A DNA stretch of 45,398 nucleotides from Acidimicrobiales bacterium. Lineage in GTDB: Bacteria > Actinomycetota > Acidimicrobiia > Acidimicrobiales > MedAcidi-G1. The DNA is taken from the NCBI GenBank assembly GCA_014239855.1, contig JAAZXY010000016.1, forward strand, positions 1 through 45,398, read 5' to 3'. The notes beneath the pieces were generated by a model. It was not told where the DNA came from. It saw nothing but the letters and a program-made list of their open reading frames with translations, and ran no database searches. A program made the position numbers and the translations under genes. Positions 31,988 to 41,235 of the stretch are shown piece after piece. Each line of letters begins with the position of its first letter. Within the stretch, counting starts at the first letter, position 1.

Positions 31988-33259
31988 ATGACCGACACCA
32001 TTGCCCCCGTGGCGGCGACCGGGACCCCTGACGAGGTCCGCGCCGAACTCGATGCCTGGCTTGCTCAGAACTGGGATCCGGACCTGACCGTCGAGGAGTG
32101 GTGGGCCCGACTGGCCGCCGCTCGCTGGGCGGCGCCGGCCATGCCGCCCGAAGCCGGAGGTCGTGGTTACGGCCGGGACCTCGCCTCGGCGGTGTCGACC
32201 GGCCTGGCCGAGGCCAACGTGGTCGGACCCCCGACGGGGCTCGGCCTGATGTTGGCTGGCCCGACGATCGGCGTGCACGGCACCCCCGAACAGATCGACC
32301 GCTGGGTGCCGTCCATCCTCGATGGCTCTGAGGCGTGGTGCCAGTTGTTCTCCGAGCCGGGCGCCGGGTCGGACCTGGCCGGCCTGCAGTGCAAGGCGAT
32401 TCGCGACGGCGACGAGTGGATCATCACCGGACAGAAGGTCTGGACGTCGGGCGGCCACATGGCCCAGAAGGGCATGCTCATCGCCCGAACCGACCCCGAA
32501 GCCCCCAAGCATCAGGGCATCAGCTACTTCGGCATCGACATGGACCAGCCGGGCATCGAGGTCCGTCCCCTCCGGGAGATGACCGGTCAGGCACTGTTCA
32601 ACGAGGTGTTCCTCGACGAGGCCCGGGTGCCCCACGACGCCGTCATCGGTGGCCTGGGTGCGGGCTGGGCGGTGGCCAACACCACCCTGGCCTTCGAGCG
32701 GGCCAGCCTCGGCGGCGGTGGGAAGCATCCGGTCTCGGTGGCTCCCGGACCGACGGCCGGCCGCCTGCAGAACCGGGTCGGCGACTACACCGAACGCGTC
32801 AACCGCGGCCCGGACGGCGAAGGTGGTCGCGGCATGGGTACGTCGGCCATGATCGATCTGGCCCGTACCGCCGGCAACGCCGACGACCCGCTCGTCCGCC
32901 AGGAGATCGTGCAGCTGCACATCCTCGGCGAGGTGAACCGACTCAACATGCTGCGGGCCAAGGCCGGCGGCAGCCGCACCGGTGCCGAGGGCAACATGGC
33001 CAAGCTGGCCATGAGCGAACTGGTCCGACGCAGCCGCGACGTGGGCAACCTGATCATCGGTGCCGACGGAATGCTGGCCCCGGCCAGTTGCGCCACCGGT
33101 GGCGTGGTCCAGGAGGTCACGGTGTTCAGCCCGGCGCCGGCCATCTACGGCGGGACCGACCAGGTACAGCGCAACATCATCGGCGAGAGAGTGCTCGGTC
33201 TGCCCAAGGAACCGGGTCCCGACAAGGGAACCCCCTTCCGGGAGCTCTTGCAGAACTAA
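31988..33259 (+). CDS. Acyl-CoA dehydrogenase family protein
   Basis: 423 residues. LFSEPGAGSDLAGLQCKAIRDGDEWIITGQKVWTSGGHMAQ covers the FAD-binding beta-domain and IYGGTDQVQRNIIGERVLGLP the C-terminus. The stretch GGGGKHPVSVAPGPTAGRLQNRVGDYTERVNRGPDGEGGRG (about 240-280) is an insertion relative to the enzyme at 8437. CAGACT (31976-31981) lies 6 nt before the ATG, a leaderless start that excludes the upstream in-frame start at 31904. Electron acceptor would be ETF; substrate unknown. Confidence 0.94.
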   Translation: MTDTIAPVAATGTPDEVRAELDAWLAQNWDPDLTVEEWWARLAAARWAAPAMPPEAGGRGYGRDLASAVSTGLAEANVVGPPTGLGLMLAGPTIGVHGTPEQIDRWVPSILDGSEAWCQLFSEPGAGSDLAGLQCKAIRDGDEWIITGQKVWTSGGHMAQKGMLIARTDPEAPKHQGISYFGIDMDQPGIEVRPLREMTGQALFNEVFLDEARVPHDAVIGGLGAGWAVANTTLAFERASLGGGGKHPVSVAPGPTAGRLQNRVGDYTERVNRGPDGEGGRGMGTSAMIDLARTAGNADDPLVRQEIVQLHILGEVNRLNMLRAKAGGSRTGAEGNMAKLAMSELVRRSRDVGNLIIGADGMLAPASCATGGVVQEVTVFSPAPAIYGGTDQVQRNIIGERVLGLPKEPGPDKGTPFRELLQN

Positions 33260-33292
33260 CCGGCAGAACCAGCCGGCAGAACTAGCCGGGAA
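33254..33292 (+). repeat. 13-bp tandem repeat between two convergent genes
   Basis: AACTAACCGGCAG (33254-33266), AACCAGCCGGCAG (33267-33279) and AACTAGCCGGGAA (33280-33292). The first holds the TAA stop of the acyl-CoA dehydrogenase, and the third holds the TAG stop (minus) of the convergent hydrolase. Confidence 0.85.
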
Positions 33293-34100
33293 ACAGGTGC
33301 CGGAGGAGGGCGGACCGAACGGCGTCCGGGTCCTCCATCATCGGAGCGTGACCCGAGGTGGCCAGTTCGACCAGCGTGCCCCGATCGCCACTCCGGCCGA
33401 GCGCGTCGACCAGCGGTTGGGCGCCCCGACGGGGCGTCATCCGATCGAGCGTCCCCAGGATCACCGTGGTCGGGCACGTGATGGCCGCCGCGGCGGCCAC
33501 CGCACCGTCGTAGGCGGCGCACAACGCCAGATCGGCGGCCAGCACCCCGGCGGGTGAGGTCTCGATGACGGCTCGGCTGGTGCCGGTCATGGACATCCCC
33601 GGGGTGGGGTTGGACCCGAACTTCTGGTCGGTTCCGTGCATCCAGCCGGCCATCAGGTCAGCGGCCAGGGGATCGTCGAGATCGGCCGCGGCCTGCAGGT
33701 CGGGATGCACGGGCATGGCCGCGCCGAGTCCCATGACGACCAGGGAGGCGACCCGTTCGCCGAGGGTGGCCGCGGCTTCCAACCCGATGAACGACCCCAT
33801 GGAGTGGCCGACCACGTGCAATGGGCCGCCGAGGGCGTCGGACGCCTCACCCAGCCAGACGGCCAGTTGGGCGATCGAGCCGAGTGCCGGGCCGTCGGAG
33901 CAACCGTGCCCGGGCAGGTCGACGGCCACGGCCCGGGTGCCGTGGTGGGCCAGCCAGCGGGTCTGGTGGGACCACACCGTCCGGTCCATGCCCGCCCCGT
34001 GGACCAGCACGACCAGCGGCGCATCGGCAACCTCGGGCCGGTCGATGTCCATGGCGCCGGTCGCCGCGTGCACGGACCGTCCGGCCACCTGGAGGTACAT
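33282..34100 (-). CDS. Alpha/beta hydrolase
   Basis: 272 residues. LVHGAGMDRTVW carries the oxyanion segment, DLPGHGCSDG the second strand turn, and GHSMGSFIG the nucleophile elbow; the catalytic Asp is likely in GTLDRMTP and the His in ATSGHAPMM. Cytoplasmic, with no signal peptide. The gene starts 10 nt after the metY stop, so it is in that operon. The substrate is unknown. Confidence 0.92.
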   Translation of the reverse strand: MYLQVAGRSVHAATGAMDIDRPEVADAPLVVLVHGAGMDRTVWSHQTRWLAHHGTRAVAVDLPGHGCSDGPALGSIAQLAVWLGEASDALGGPLHVVGHSMGSFIGLEAAATLGERVASLVVMGLGAAMPVHPDLQAAADLDDPLAADLMAGWMHGTDQKFGSNPTPGMSMTGTSRAVIETSPAGVLAADLALCAAYDGAVAAAAAITCPTTVILGTLDRMTPRRGAQPLVDALGRSGDRGTLVELATSGHAPMMEDPDAVRSALLRHLFPG

Positions 34101-34110
34101 GACCCGCCCC

Positions 34111-35406
34111 TCAGCTTCGCTGCGAGGCCCGGAGGGCCCGGGACAGGTCGGCGCAGATGTCTTCGGGGTCCTCGAGGCCGACCGACAGGCGGATGAGTTC
34201 CTCGCCGATGCCGGCAGCTGCCAGGTCCTCGGCGCTCATCTGCTGGTGGGTGGTCGACCCCGGGTGGATGACCAGCGTCTTGGCGTCGCCCACGTTGGCC
34301 AGATGCGAGGCCAACTCCACGGCCTCGATGAACCGGCGGCCCGCATCTCGCCCCCCGTGGACTCCGAAGCTCAGGATGGCGCCCGCCCCCTTCGGGTAGA
34401 GCCGGGCGGCCAGCTCGTGGTCGGGGTGACTGGGATGGGCCGGATGGCTGATCCACGACACGGCGTCATGGGCATCGAGCATCTTGATGACCCGATGGGT
34501 GTTGTCGACGTGGCGGGCCATGCGCACCGGCAGCGTCTCGACGCCCTGCAGCAGGTAGAAGGCGTTGGCCGGGCTCATGCAGCCACCGAAGTCGCGCAAC
34601 CCCTCGGCTCGGGCCCGCATGGACAGCGCCGCGGTACCGAACTCCTCGGTGAAGGTGATGCCGTGGTAGCCGTCGTAAGGCTCCGAAAGGGTGGGGAACT
34701 TTCCGTCGGCGGCCCAGTCGAATCGTCCGCCGTCGACCACCACGCCACCGATGGCCACACCGTGGCCGCCCAGGAACTTGGTCACTGAATGGATGACGAT
34801 GTCGGCGCCGTGGTCGATGGGGCGCATGAGGTAGGGCGTGGCAAACGTCGAGTCGACGGCCAACGGCAGGCCATGGGCATGGGCCACGTCGGCCACCGCG
34901 GCGACGTCGAGTACCTCGATGCCCGGGTTTCCGAGGGTTTCGGCAAAGATCAGACGTGTCTCCGGGCGGATGGCCGCCGCGAAGGCCTGCGGGTCGCGGG
35001 GGTCGACGAAGGTCGTGGTGATACCGAACCGGGGCATGGTCAGGTTCAACATGTTGTGGCTGCCGCCGTAGATGTTGCGGCTGGCCACCACGTGGTCGCC
35101 GGCGTTCAGGATGGTGGCCATGGCCAGGTGCAGGGCGGCCTGCCCGCTGGCGGTACACACCGCTCCCACGCCGCCTTCCAGGGAGGCGATCCGCTCCTCG
35201 AGGACGGCGACCGTCGGGTTGGAGATCCTCGAGTAGAGGTGTCCGCTGACCTCCAGGTTGAACAGCCCCGCCGCGTGGTCGACCGAGTCGAACACGTAGG
35301 AGGTGGTCTGGTGGATGGGCACGGCCCGCGAACCGGTGACCGGGTCGGGGCGCTGCCCGGCGTGCAGGGCGCGGGTATCGAATCGGTGGTGATCGGGTTC
35401 GACCAT
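34111..35406 (-). CDS. metY: O-acetylhomoserine aminocarboxypropyltransferase (sulfhydrylase)
   Basis: 431 residues of the Cys/Met metabolism PLP family. The PLP Lys is Lys210 in [25 protein letters not shown] and [17 protein letters not shown] are typical of MetY. It makes homocysteine (or methionine) from O-acetylhomoserine and sulfide (or methanethiol). TAGGTT (35413-35418, minus) lies 6 nt before the ATG, so it has its own leaderless promoter inside the K+ channel-metY-hydrolase run. Confidence 0.96.
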   Translation of the reverse strand: MVEPDHHRFDTRALHAGQRPDPVTGSRAVPIHQTTSYVFDSVDHAAGLFNLEVSGHLYSRISNPTVAVLEERIASLEGGVGAVCTASGQAALHLAMATILNAGDHVVASRNIYGGSHNMLNLTMPRFGITTTFVDPRDPQAFAAAIRPETRLIFAETLGNPGIEVLDVAAVADVAHAHGLPLAVDSTFATPYLMRPIDHGADIVIHSVTKFLGGHGVAIGGVVVDGGRFDWAADGKFPTLSEPYDGYHGITFTEEFGTAALSMRARAEGLRDFGGCMSPANAFYLLQGVETLPVRMARHVDNTHRVIKMLDAHDAVSWISHPAHPSHPDHELAARLYPKGAGAILSFGVHGGRDAGRRFIEAVELASHLANVGDAKTLVIHPGSTTHQQMSAEDLAAAGIGEELIRLSVGLEDPEDICADLSRALRASQRS

Positions 35407-35429
35407 GGCTGGAACCTAGGCCAGCCCGG

Positions 35430-36437
35430 TCAGCAGGAGACGCGTTCGGCCAGTCGGTCCAACGCCTCGTCGGTGCCGATGGCCACGATCACGTCACCCT
35501 CGGCGAACGGCCGACCGGGCACGTCGTCGGTGTGGAACCGGGACGAGGCGTCTCGCACGCTCAGGACCACGGCGCCGGTGTCCTGGCGGATGGTCAGTTC
35601 GTCGATGGTCCGGCCCACGAAGTCGCTGCCGTCGGGCAGGCTGATCTCGCGCAGCTTGGCCTCGAAGTCGCCGTCGTGGACCACCACGTCGACGAAGTCG
35701 GCGACGTTGGGTTGGGTGGCCAGGCTGGCCATGCGACTGCCGGCGATCTCGTAGGGGTTCAGGGCCCGGTCGGCCCCCACCTGGAGCATCTTCGTCACGG
35801 CCTCGGGGTCGTCGGCGCGCGACACGATGAACAGGCCCGGGTTCATCCTGCGGGACGACAGGGTGACGTAGAGGTTGTCCACGCTGGTGCCCAGCGCGGT
35901 GATGAGGGTGTCGGCGCGTTGGATGCCGGCCGCCCGTAGCACCTCGTCGCTGGTGGCGTCGCCCACCACGTGCAGCACGTCATCGGGCAGGCGTGCCGGG
36001 TCACGGTCGACCACCACGATCTCCTGGCCGACGGATCGGACGAAGTCTTCGATGGCCCGGCCCACCCGACCGGAGCCGCAGACCACCAGGTGGCCGTCCA
36101 GATCATCGATGGTGCGTTGCATGCGATACCTCCGGAACTGGCCGCTGAGGCGGCCCTCGACGATGCTCTCGATGACCGACGTGGCGCCGTACAGCATCGA
36201 GCCGGTGCCCAACAGGATGAGCACCGATGTGTAGACCTTCCAGGCGGTGTCCGGATCGCCGTCGGCGACCTCCCGAAATCCGACCGTGGAGACGGTGATG
36301 ACGGTCTGGTAGGCGGCATCGACCAGCCCCAGCCCGAGGATGGTATAGCCCGCGGTGCCCAGGACCAGGACGCCGATGATGAGCGCCGCGGCGGTCGCCA
36401 GGTGCCCCCAGGTGTCGGGGCGGATCCGGGCGAACAT
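35430..36437 (-). CDS. Two-TM potassium channel with RCK (TrkA-N/TrkA-C) domains
   Basis: 335 residues. TM1 about 13-37, a pore loop with the filter T51-V52-G53-F54-R55 (the canonical filter is TVGYG), TM2 about 70-90, then RCK-N with VVCGSGRVGRAI and a Rossmann Asp in VVVDRDPARL, and a C-terminal RCK-C domain (SLPDGSDFVGRTIDEL). A cation channel gated by a cytoplasmic ligand is likely. TACCCT (36444-36449, minus) lies 6 nt before ATG 36437, fixing the start. The filter change makes K+ selectivity uncertain. Confidence 0.92.
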   Translation of the reverse strand: MFARIRPDTWGHLATAAALIIGVLVLGTAGYTILGLGLVDAAYQTVITVSTVGFREVADGDPDTAWKVYTSVLILLGTGSMLYGATSVIESIVEGRLSGQFRRYRMQRTIDDLDGHLVVCGSGRVGRAIEDFVRSVGQEIVVVDRDPARLPDDVLHVVGDATSDEVLRAAGIQRADTLITALGTSVDNLYVTLSSRRMNPGLFIVSRADDPEAVTKMLQVGADRALNPYEIAGSRMASLATQPNVADFVDVVVHDGDFEAKLREISLPDGSDFVGRTIDELTIRQDTGAVVLSVRDASSRFHTDDVPGRPFAEGDVIVAIGTDEALDRLAERVSC

Positions 36438-36502
36438 GGTCCGAGGGTAGGACACCGGTGCTTGCCACGCCGGGGAGGGAATCGTGTCTATTCTCCGCGG
36501 CC

Positions 36503-37513
36503 ATGTCTTCAGAAATCATGCCTCCAGATGGCAAGCGCATCGGATTCATCGGACTGGGCAATGCCGGCGGCAAGTTGGCCGGCAGCCTGCTGCGCAACGG
36601 CTACGACCTGACCGTCCGCGATCTCGATCCCGAGGTGGCCCGACCGTTCCTGGACGGCGGCGCCTCATGGGCCGACTCGCCGAGGGAGATGGCCGAGAAC
36701 TGTGACGTGGTGATCACGTGCCTGCCGTCGCCCGCCGCCTGTTCGGCGGTGATGGAAGCCGAGGACGGGATCCTGGCCGGATTCGGTTCCCGGGCCCCGT
36801 CGGACTCCGACGACCAACGGCCGATCTGGCTGGAGATGAGCACCACCGACGAGTCCGAGGTGCGACGTATCGGCGCCCTGGTGCTCGACGCAGGTGCCGA
36901 ACCGGTGGACTGTCCGGTCTCGGGGGGCTGCCACCGGGCGGCCACCGGGAACATCGCCATCTTCGCCGGATGTGAACGGTCCACCTTTGATCGGGCCCTA
37001 CCCGTGCTGACCACCATGGGGCGCCGCATCCTGCACACGGGCCCGTTGGGTTCGGCGTCCATCCTGAAGGTGTTGACCAACTACCTGGCGTCGGCCAACC
37101 TCCTGTCGGTGAGCGAGGCACTGGTGACCGCGTCGGCCGCCGGGATGGACCTCAACACCACCTACGAGGCCATCCGGATCTCGTCGGGCAACTCGTTCGT
37201 GCACGAGACCGAGGGGCAGGTCATCTTGAACGGGAGTCGGGACATCAACTTCACCATGGACCTGGTGGCCAAGGACGTCGGCCTGTTCGATGCGCTGTCC
37301 CGCAGGCTCGACGTGCCGCTGGAACTCTCGCCGCTGCTCGTCGAGGTGTTCGAGGACGGACGGACCCGCTACGGCGACCGGGAGTTCTCGCCCAACATCA
37401 TCCGACGGTTGGAGGAGGCCACGGGCCTCGACGTGCGGACGACCGGTTTTCCGGCCGAGATCGTCGACGACGAGGCGGAGGAACCTGGCTACGAGGTGGT
37501 GCCGCCGCGATGA
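36503..37513 (+). CDS. 3-hydroxyisobutyrate dehydrogenase-family (beta-hydroxyacid) oxidoreductase
   Basis: 336 residues. The Rossmann motif is IGFIGLGNAGGKLAG, followed by DCPVSGGCHRAATGNIAIFAG (substrate-binding DxPVSGG) and the catalytic Lys in SILKVLTNYLASANLLSVSEAL. It oxidises a beta-hydroxyacid with NAD(P). TATTCT (36489-36494) lies 8 nt before the ATG. The final ATGA overlap couples it to the next gene. The exact acid is not known. Confidence 0.93.
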   Translation: MSSEIMPPDGKRIGFIGLGNAGGKLAGSLLRNGYDLTVRDLDPEVARPFLDGGASWADSPREMAENCDVVITCLPSPAACSAVMEAEDGILAGFGSRAPSDSDDQRPIWLEMSTTDESEVRRIGALVLDAGAEPVDCPVSGGCHRAATGNIAIFAGCERSTFDRALPVLTTMGRRILHTGPLGSASILKVLTNYLASANLLSVSEALVTASAAGMDLNTTYEAIRISSGNSFVHETEGQVILNGSRDINFTMDLVAKDVGLFDALSRRLDVPLELSPLLVEVFEDGRTRYGDREFSPNIIRRLEEATGLDVRTTGFPAEIVDDEAEEPGYEVVPPR

Positions 37514-38652
37514 GCGTGAACACCGGGGACCTGCCGGAGGTCATGACGGCCCTCCACCTGCTGGGCAACGGCGGGCCCGAGATGCTGGAGCTGCGTCACG
37601 ACGTGCCGGTGCCGTCGCCGGCCGACGACGAGGTGCTGGTGCGGGTCCGGGCGTGCGCCATGAACAACACCGACGTGAACACCCGGGTGGGCTGGTACTC
37701 CAAGGCGGTCACCGGTGCGACGGACACCGAGGGTTTCGCGACCGATGAGTCGGTGGGTGACGTGTCCGACGACGGAACCTGGGGCGGCGACGGCCTGACC
37801 TTCCCCCGCATCCAGGGAGCCGATCCGTGCGGCGAGGTGGTGGCCGTGGGGGCGGACGCTGACGCCGGTCTGATCGGGCGACGGGTGCTGGCCGACGGTT
37901 GGATCCGTGATGCCGCCGACCCGTCCGACCGCTCGAAGGCGGGATACCTGGGGTCCGAGCGCGATGGCGGCTACGCCCAGTACTGCACCATCCCGGCGGT
38001 CAACGTGTACCCGGTGGATCCCGTGGACGGACCTCCTCTGGACCTGACCGATGCTGAGTTGGCGTCGTTCCCGTGTTCGTGGGCCACGGCCGAACACATG
38101 CTGACCCGGCCCGCGGTGGGCCCGGCCGACACGGTGGTGGTGACCGGGGCATCGGGGGGAGTGGGCTCGGCGTTGGTGCAACTGGCCCGTCTGCGGGGCG
38201 CCCGGGTGGTGGCGGTGACCAGCGCCGCCAAGCTCGATGCGGTCTCCGACATGGGTGCCGACGTCTGCGTCGACCGGGACGTCGATGACCTGGCCGGTGC
38301 GGTTCTCGAAGCGGCGGCGGGCCGGATCGACGTGCTGGCCGACGTGGTCGGAGGGCCGGACTTCGCTCCGCTGCTCGAGGTGGTGCGCCGGGGTGGTCGG
38401 TACACGACGGCCGGGGCGATCGCCGGGCCCATTGTCGACCTTGACCTGCGGACCCTCTACCTCAACGACCTGGAGCTGTTCGGCTGCACGGTCTATGAGC
38501 CGCCGGTGTTCGAGGCGCTGGTCGGCTACATCCAGCGGGGTGAGGTGCGCCCGGTGGTGGCTGCCACGTGGCCGCTGTCCGACTTCGGCGCCGCCCAGGA
38601 GGCGTTCACCGCCAAGTCCCACGTGGGGGCCATGGTCATCGAGATCCCCTGA
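37510..38652 (+). CDS. Zinc-independent MDR-superfamily oxidoreductase (quinone oxidoreductase-like)
   Basis: 380 residues, MDR fold. The N-terminal GroES-like domain has GADPCGEVVAVG, and the Rossmann domain has VVVTGASGGVGSALVQLARLRGARVVAVTS. Catalytic zinc ligands are not apparent. It is translationally coupled to the beta-hydroxyacid dehydrogenase, so the two likely act in one pathway (inference). A GACCCG/CGGGTC hairpin (38656-38677) lies after the stop. Confidence 0.92.
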   Translation: MSVNTGDLPEVMTALHLLGNGGPEMLELRHDVPVPSPADDEVLVRVRACAMNNTDVNTRVGWYSKAVTGATDTEGFATDESVGDVSDDGTWGGDGLTFPRIQGADPCGEVVAVGADADAGLIGRRVLADGWIRDAADPSDRSKAGYLGSERDGGYAQYCTIPAVNVYPVDPVDGPPLDLTDAELASFPCSWATAEHMLTRPAVGPADTVVVTGASGGVGSALVQLARLRGARVVAVTSAAKLDAVSDMGADVCVDRDVDDLAGAVLEAAAGRIDVLADVVGGPDFAPLLEVVRRGGRYTTAGAIAGPIVDLDLRTLYLNDLELFGCTVYEPPVFEALVGYIQRGEVRPVVAATWPLSDFGAAQEAFTAKSHVGAMVIEIP

Positions 38653-38691
38653 CGGGACCCGTTTCAGGCAGCGGGTCTGAGGCGAGGGGTC

Positions 38692-39795
38692 TCAGGAGAT
38701 GGGCGGGTCGTCGGCGTGGAGCGGGGCGTAGAACTCGAGGTTCTGCTGGAGCAGGTCCAATGAGGTCATGTCGGTCGGCGGTAGCTCGCCCTCGTGCACG
38801 CCCACCGGTTCGGTCCGGTCACCCCACGTCAGGGCGATCGACCCCCAGGTGACCCCGCCGCCGAACGCCGTCAGCACGACGGTGTCACCGGCCGATATCC
38901 GGCCGGCATCCAGTGCGTCGGAGAGGGCCATGGGGATGGAGGCCGCCGCGGTGTTTCCGAGGTCGGCGATGTTGATGAACACCCGCTCCTCTTCGATGCC
39001 CAGGCGTCGGGTGGCCGAATCGATGATCCGGGCGTTGGCCTGGTGGGGGACCACCAGATCGACGTCGTCAGCGGTCAGGCCGGCCCGCTCCAGTACCCGG
39101 GCCGCCGAGCCCGAGATTCCCTGCACGGCGATCTTGAACACGGCCTGACCTTCGAAATAGAGGCGGTACTTCTCGGGGTCATTGGTGGCCTGCGGTTCAC
39201 CCGCGGAGCCCATGGACCGGATGACCATGGTGCCGCCCTTGCCCCCGTCGGCCCCCAGGTCCACGGCAAGTACACCGGCGCCGTCTTCGGACGGCTCGAA
39301 CACCGCAGCGCCGGCACCGTCACCGAACAGGATGGCCGTCCCCCGGTCGCGGTAGTCCATGGCGAAGTGGAGCTTCTCGGCTCCCACCAGCAGGACCTTG
39401 TCGGCGTAGCCGGACTCGATCATCGAGGCGACGACCGAGGTGCCGTACACGAAGCCCGAACAGGCGGCGTTGAGGTCGAAGGCGGCGGCGTTGGAGGCGC
39501 CGATCCGGTCCTGGACCATGGCGGCCACGCTCGGACAGAGGATCTCCGGGGTGCAGGTGGCCACCACCACGAGGTCGATCTCGTCGGCATCCAGGCCGGA
39601 ACAGGCCAGTGCCCGGCGGGCGGCCAACTCGGCAAGGTCGGACATCTCGACATGGGAGAGCTGACGGTTCCGGATCCCGGTGCGCTCGACGATCCACTCG
39701 TCGTTGGTGTCCATGAGCGTCTCGAGGTCCGCATTGCTGAGCGAAACGGGGGGAACGCACTTACCCCACCCGGTTATCACGGCGCGTCGGGACAT
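38692..39795 (-). CDS. fabH: Beta-ketoacyl-ACP synthase III (FabH-like)
   Basis: 367 residues, about 35 more than usual at the C-terminus (from WGDRTEPVG). The catalytic triad is Cys112 (LNAACSGF), His251 (VPHQANARI) and Asn281 (NTAAAS). FabH starts fatty acid synthesis with acetyl- or branched acyl-CoA and malonyl-ACP. No ACP or other fab gene is adjacent, so a role in another ketide pathway remains possible. The minus-strand TAGGAA about 7 nt before the ATG is a weak -10 candidate. A second FabH may exist elsewhere. Confidence 0.92.
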   Translation of the reverse strand: MSRRAVITGWGKCVPPVSLSNADLETLMDTNDEWIVERTGIRNRQLSHVEMSDLAELAARRALACSGLDADEIDLVVVATCTPEILCPSVAAMVQDRIGASNAAAFDLNAACSGFVYGTSVVASMIESGYADKVLLVGAEKLHFAMDYRDRGTAILFGDGAGAAVFEPSEDGAGVLAVDLGADGGKGGTMVIRSMGSAGEPQATNDPEKYRLYFEGQAVFKIAVQGISGSAARVLERAGLTADDVDLVVPHQANARIIDSATRRLGIEEERVFINIADLGNTAAASIPMALSDALDAGRISAGDTVVLTAFGGGVTWGSIALTWGDRTEPVGVHEGELPPTDMTSLDLLQQNLEFYAPLHADDPPIS

Positions 39796-39878
39796 GGGGG
39801 ATTTCCTACCACGCGGGGATGGTGGGGATGGCCGCCGGTGCGCTGCCCGGTCGGCCATCGTGAGGCAAACTTCTGCCC

Positions 39879-40592
39879 ATGGTCGCCACCGACGAAGCCG
39901 CATTCGATGGTGCCGGCTGGGTCGTCCGACCGGTGCTGGACGGCGCCGAGGTCCGTGCGTTACGCGCCGCGGTGGCCGCCCACATCGACCGGGTGGTGGA
40001 TGGCCTCCTCGTACCTGGCCACGAGACCCACCCCGACGCCGGGCTCGATGATCGACTGGAACGCATCGCCCGCGGCGACGACCCGTCACTGGCCGCCCTG
40101 TTGGCCACCGCGGTGGGAACCGACGCCCACCGCGACCCGGCGATCGCCAGCCTGATCGATCATCCAGCGGTGGTGGCCGCCGTGCGGGACCTCACCGGAC
40201 GCGAGGTCGATGGCGGCACGGTTCGGGTGCGGTGCAACGTGCCGAGCCTTCCCAACCGACGGGAGCCCTGGCATACCGATGTGGTGGTCGACGACGGCCT
40301 GCCGTGCTCGCGGGTGCGGACCACGTGTTGGATCCCGCTGGCGGACGTCGGTTCGGGAACGGGCGGACTGGAGGTCGTGTCGGGCCGACGGGACACCGCG
40401 CCGGCCCACGAGCCGACGGGCGCCGGGCTGTCCATTCCGGAGACCGACCTCGGAGCGGGGGAACGGGCCTCCGTGGACTGTCCGGCCGGGAGTGCGGTGT
40501 TCCTGGACCGGTTCACCCCGCATCGGACGCTGGCTGCCGACCACGGGCGGGTGCGGTGGAGCGTGGTGCTCTGGCTGCGCCACGCGGTCTGA
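39879..40592 (+). CDS. Phytanoyl-CoA dioxygenase (PhyH)-like Fe(II)/2-oxoglutarate enzyme
   Basis: 237 residues. The iron ligands are H132 and D134 (WHTD) and H215 (TPHRT), with R226 (VRWSVV) as the 2-oxoglutarate-binding Arg. The jelly-roll core and the upstream GAGWVVRPVLD match PhyH. It would hydroxylate a small molecule or acyl-CoA. CAAACT (39866-39871) lies 7 nt before the ATG. The substrate is unknown. Confidence 0.9.
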   Translation: MVATDEAAFDGAGWVVRPVLDGAEVRALRAAVAAHIDRVVDGLLVPGHETHPDAGLDDRLERIARGDDPSLAALLATAVGTDAHRDPAIASLIDHPAVVAAVRDLTGREVDGGTVRVRCNVPSLPNRREPWHTDVVVDDGLPCSRVRTTCWIPLADVGSGTGGLEVVSGRRDTAPAHEPTGAGLSIPETDLGAGERASVDCPAGSAVFLDRFTPHRTLAADHGRVRWSVVLWLRHAV

Positions 40593-40662
40593 TCCACCCC
40601 GCTCGATTCCGCCCGCTCCCCGAATCCGGCGACTCTCCGGACCCCGGTAGGTTCGGCTGCCT

Positions 40663-41235
40663 ATGTCGGTCGATCAGATGAGCCTGTTCACGGCGCTCCT
40701 CGCGTTGGTCGCCGCAGCGGTGGCCGTTGCCGGGGTCATCCTGTTGGCCACCCCGGCGGGCCGGAGGGTGCTCGCCGGAATGCGGACCGATGCCCGGCGC
40801 CTCGCCTTCTCGGTGGCCGGCGTGTCGACCGCGTCCAGCCTCTGGTTCTCCGAGGTCGGCGGTTTCATCCCCTGTGAACTCTGCTGGTACCAGCGGGTGC
40901 TCATGTATCCGCTGGTCGTGGTGCTGGGCGTGGCCGTCTGGCGCCGGGACGACCTCCTGCGCTGGCGGGTCCTGCCGCTGTCGCTTCTCGGGCTGGCCGT
41001 ATCGGGCTACCACATGCAGCTCCAGTGGTTTCCCGAGCAGAGCTCATCGTGTGACGTGGCGGTGCCGTGCACCCAGCAGTGGGTCGACGAGTTCGGCTTC
41101 GTGTCCATTCCGGTGATGGCGTTCTGCGGGTTCGCCGCCATCACGGTGCTCGTGCTGGCCGCCACCGTCCGCGAAGATGCGGGTCTCCGGAACGACCGGG
41201 ACGGGGAGCCCGTCACACCAGAGGAGCAGCCGTGA
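40663..41235 (+). CDS. DsbB-family disulfide oxidoreductase (membrane)
   Basis: 190 residues with four hydrophobic segments. CELC (Cys71, Cys74, after FIP) and the second cysteine pair Cys130 and Cys136 in the periplasm-side loop SSSCDVAVPC match DsbB/BdbC. It reoxidises a thiol oxidase partner by passing electrons to quinone, which fits the menaquinone genes here. TAGGTT (40648-40653) lies 9 nt before the ATG. It is coupled to the thioredoxin-like gene by a GTGA overlap. Confidence 0.9.
   Translation: MSVDQMSLFTALLALVAAAVAVAGVILLATPAGRRVLAGMRTDARRLAFSVAGVSTASSLWFSEVGGFIPCELCWYQRVLMYPLVVVLGVAVWRRDDLLRWRVLPLSLLGLAVSGYHMQLQWFPEQSSSCDVAVPCTQQWVDEFGFVSIPVMAFCGFAAITVLVLAATVREDAGLRNDRDGEPVTPEEQP

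Noticed and set aside
38692-39795. FabH-like gene as part of a polyketide cluster
   Set aside because: No ACP, ketosynthase or tailoring cluster nearby; neighbours are unrelated.
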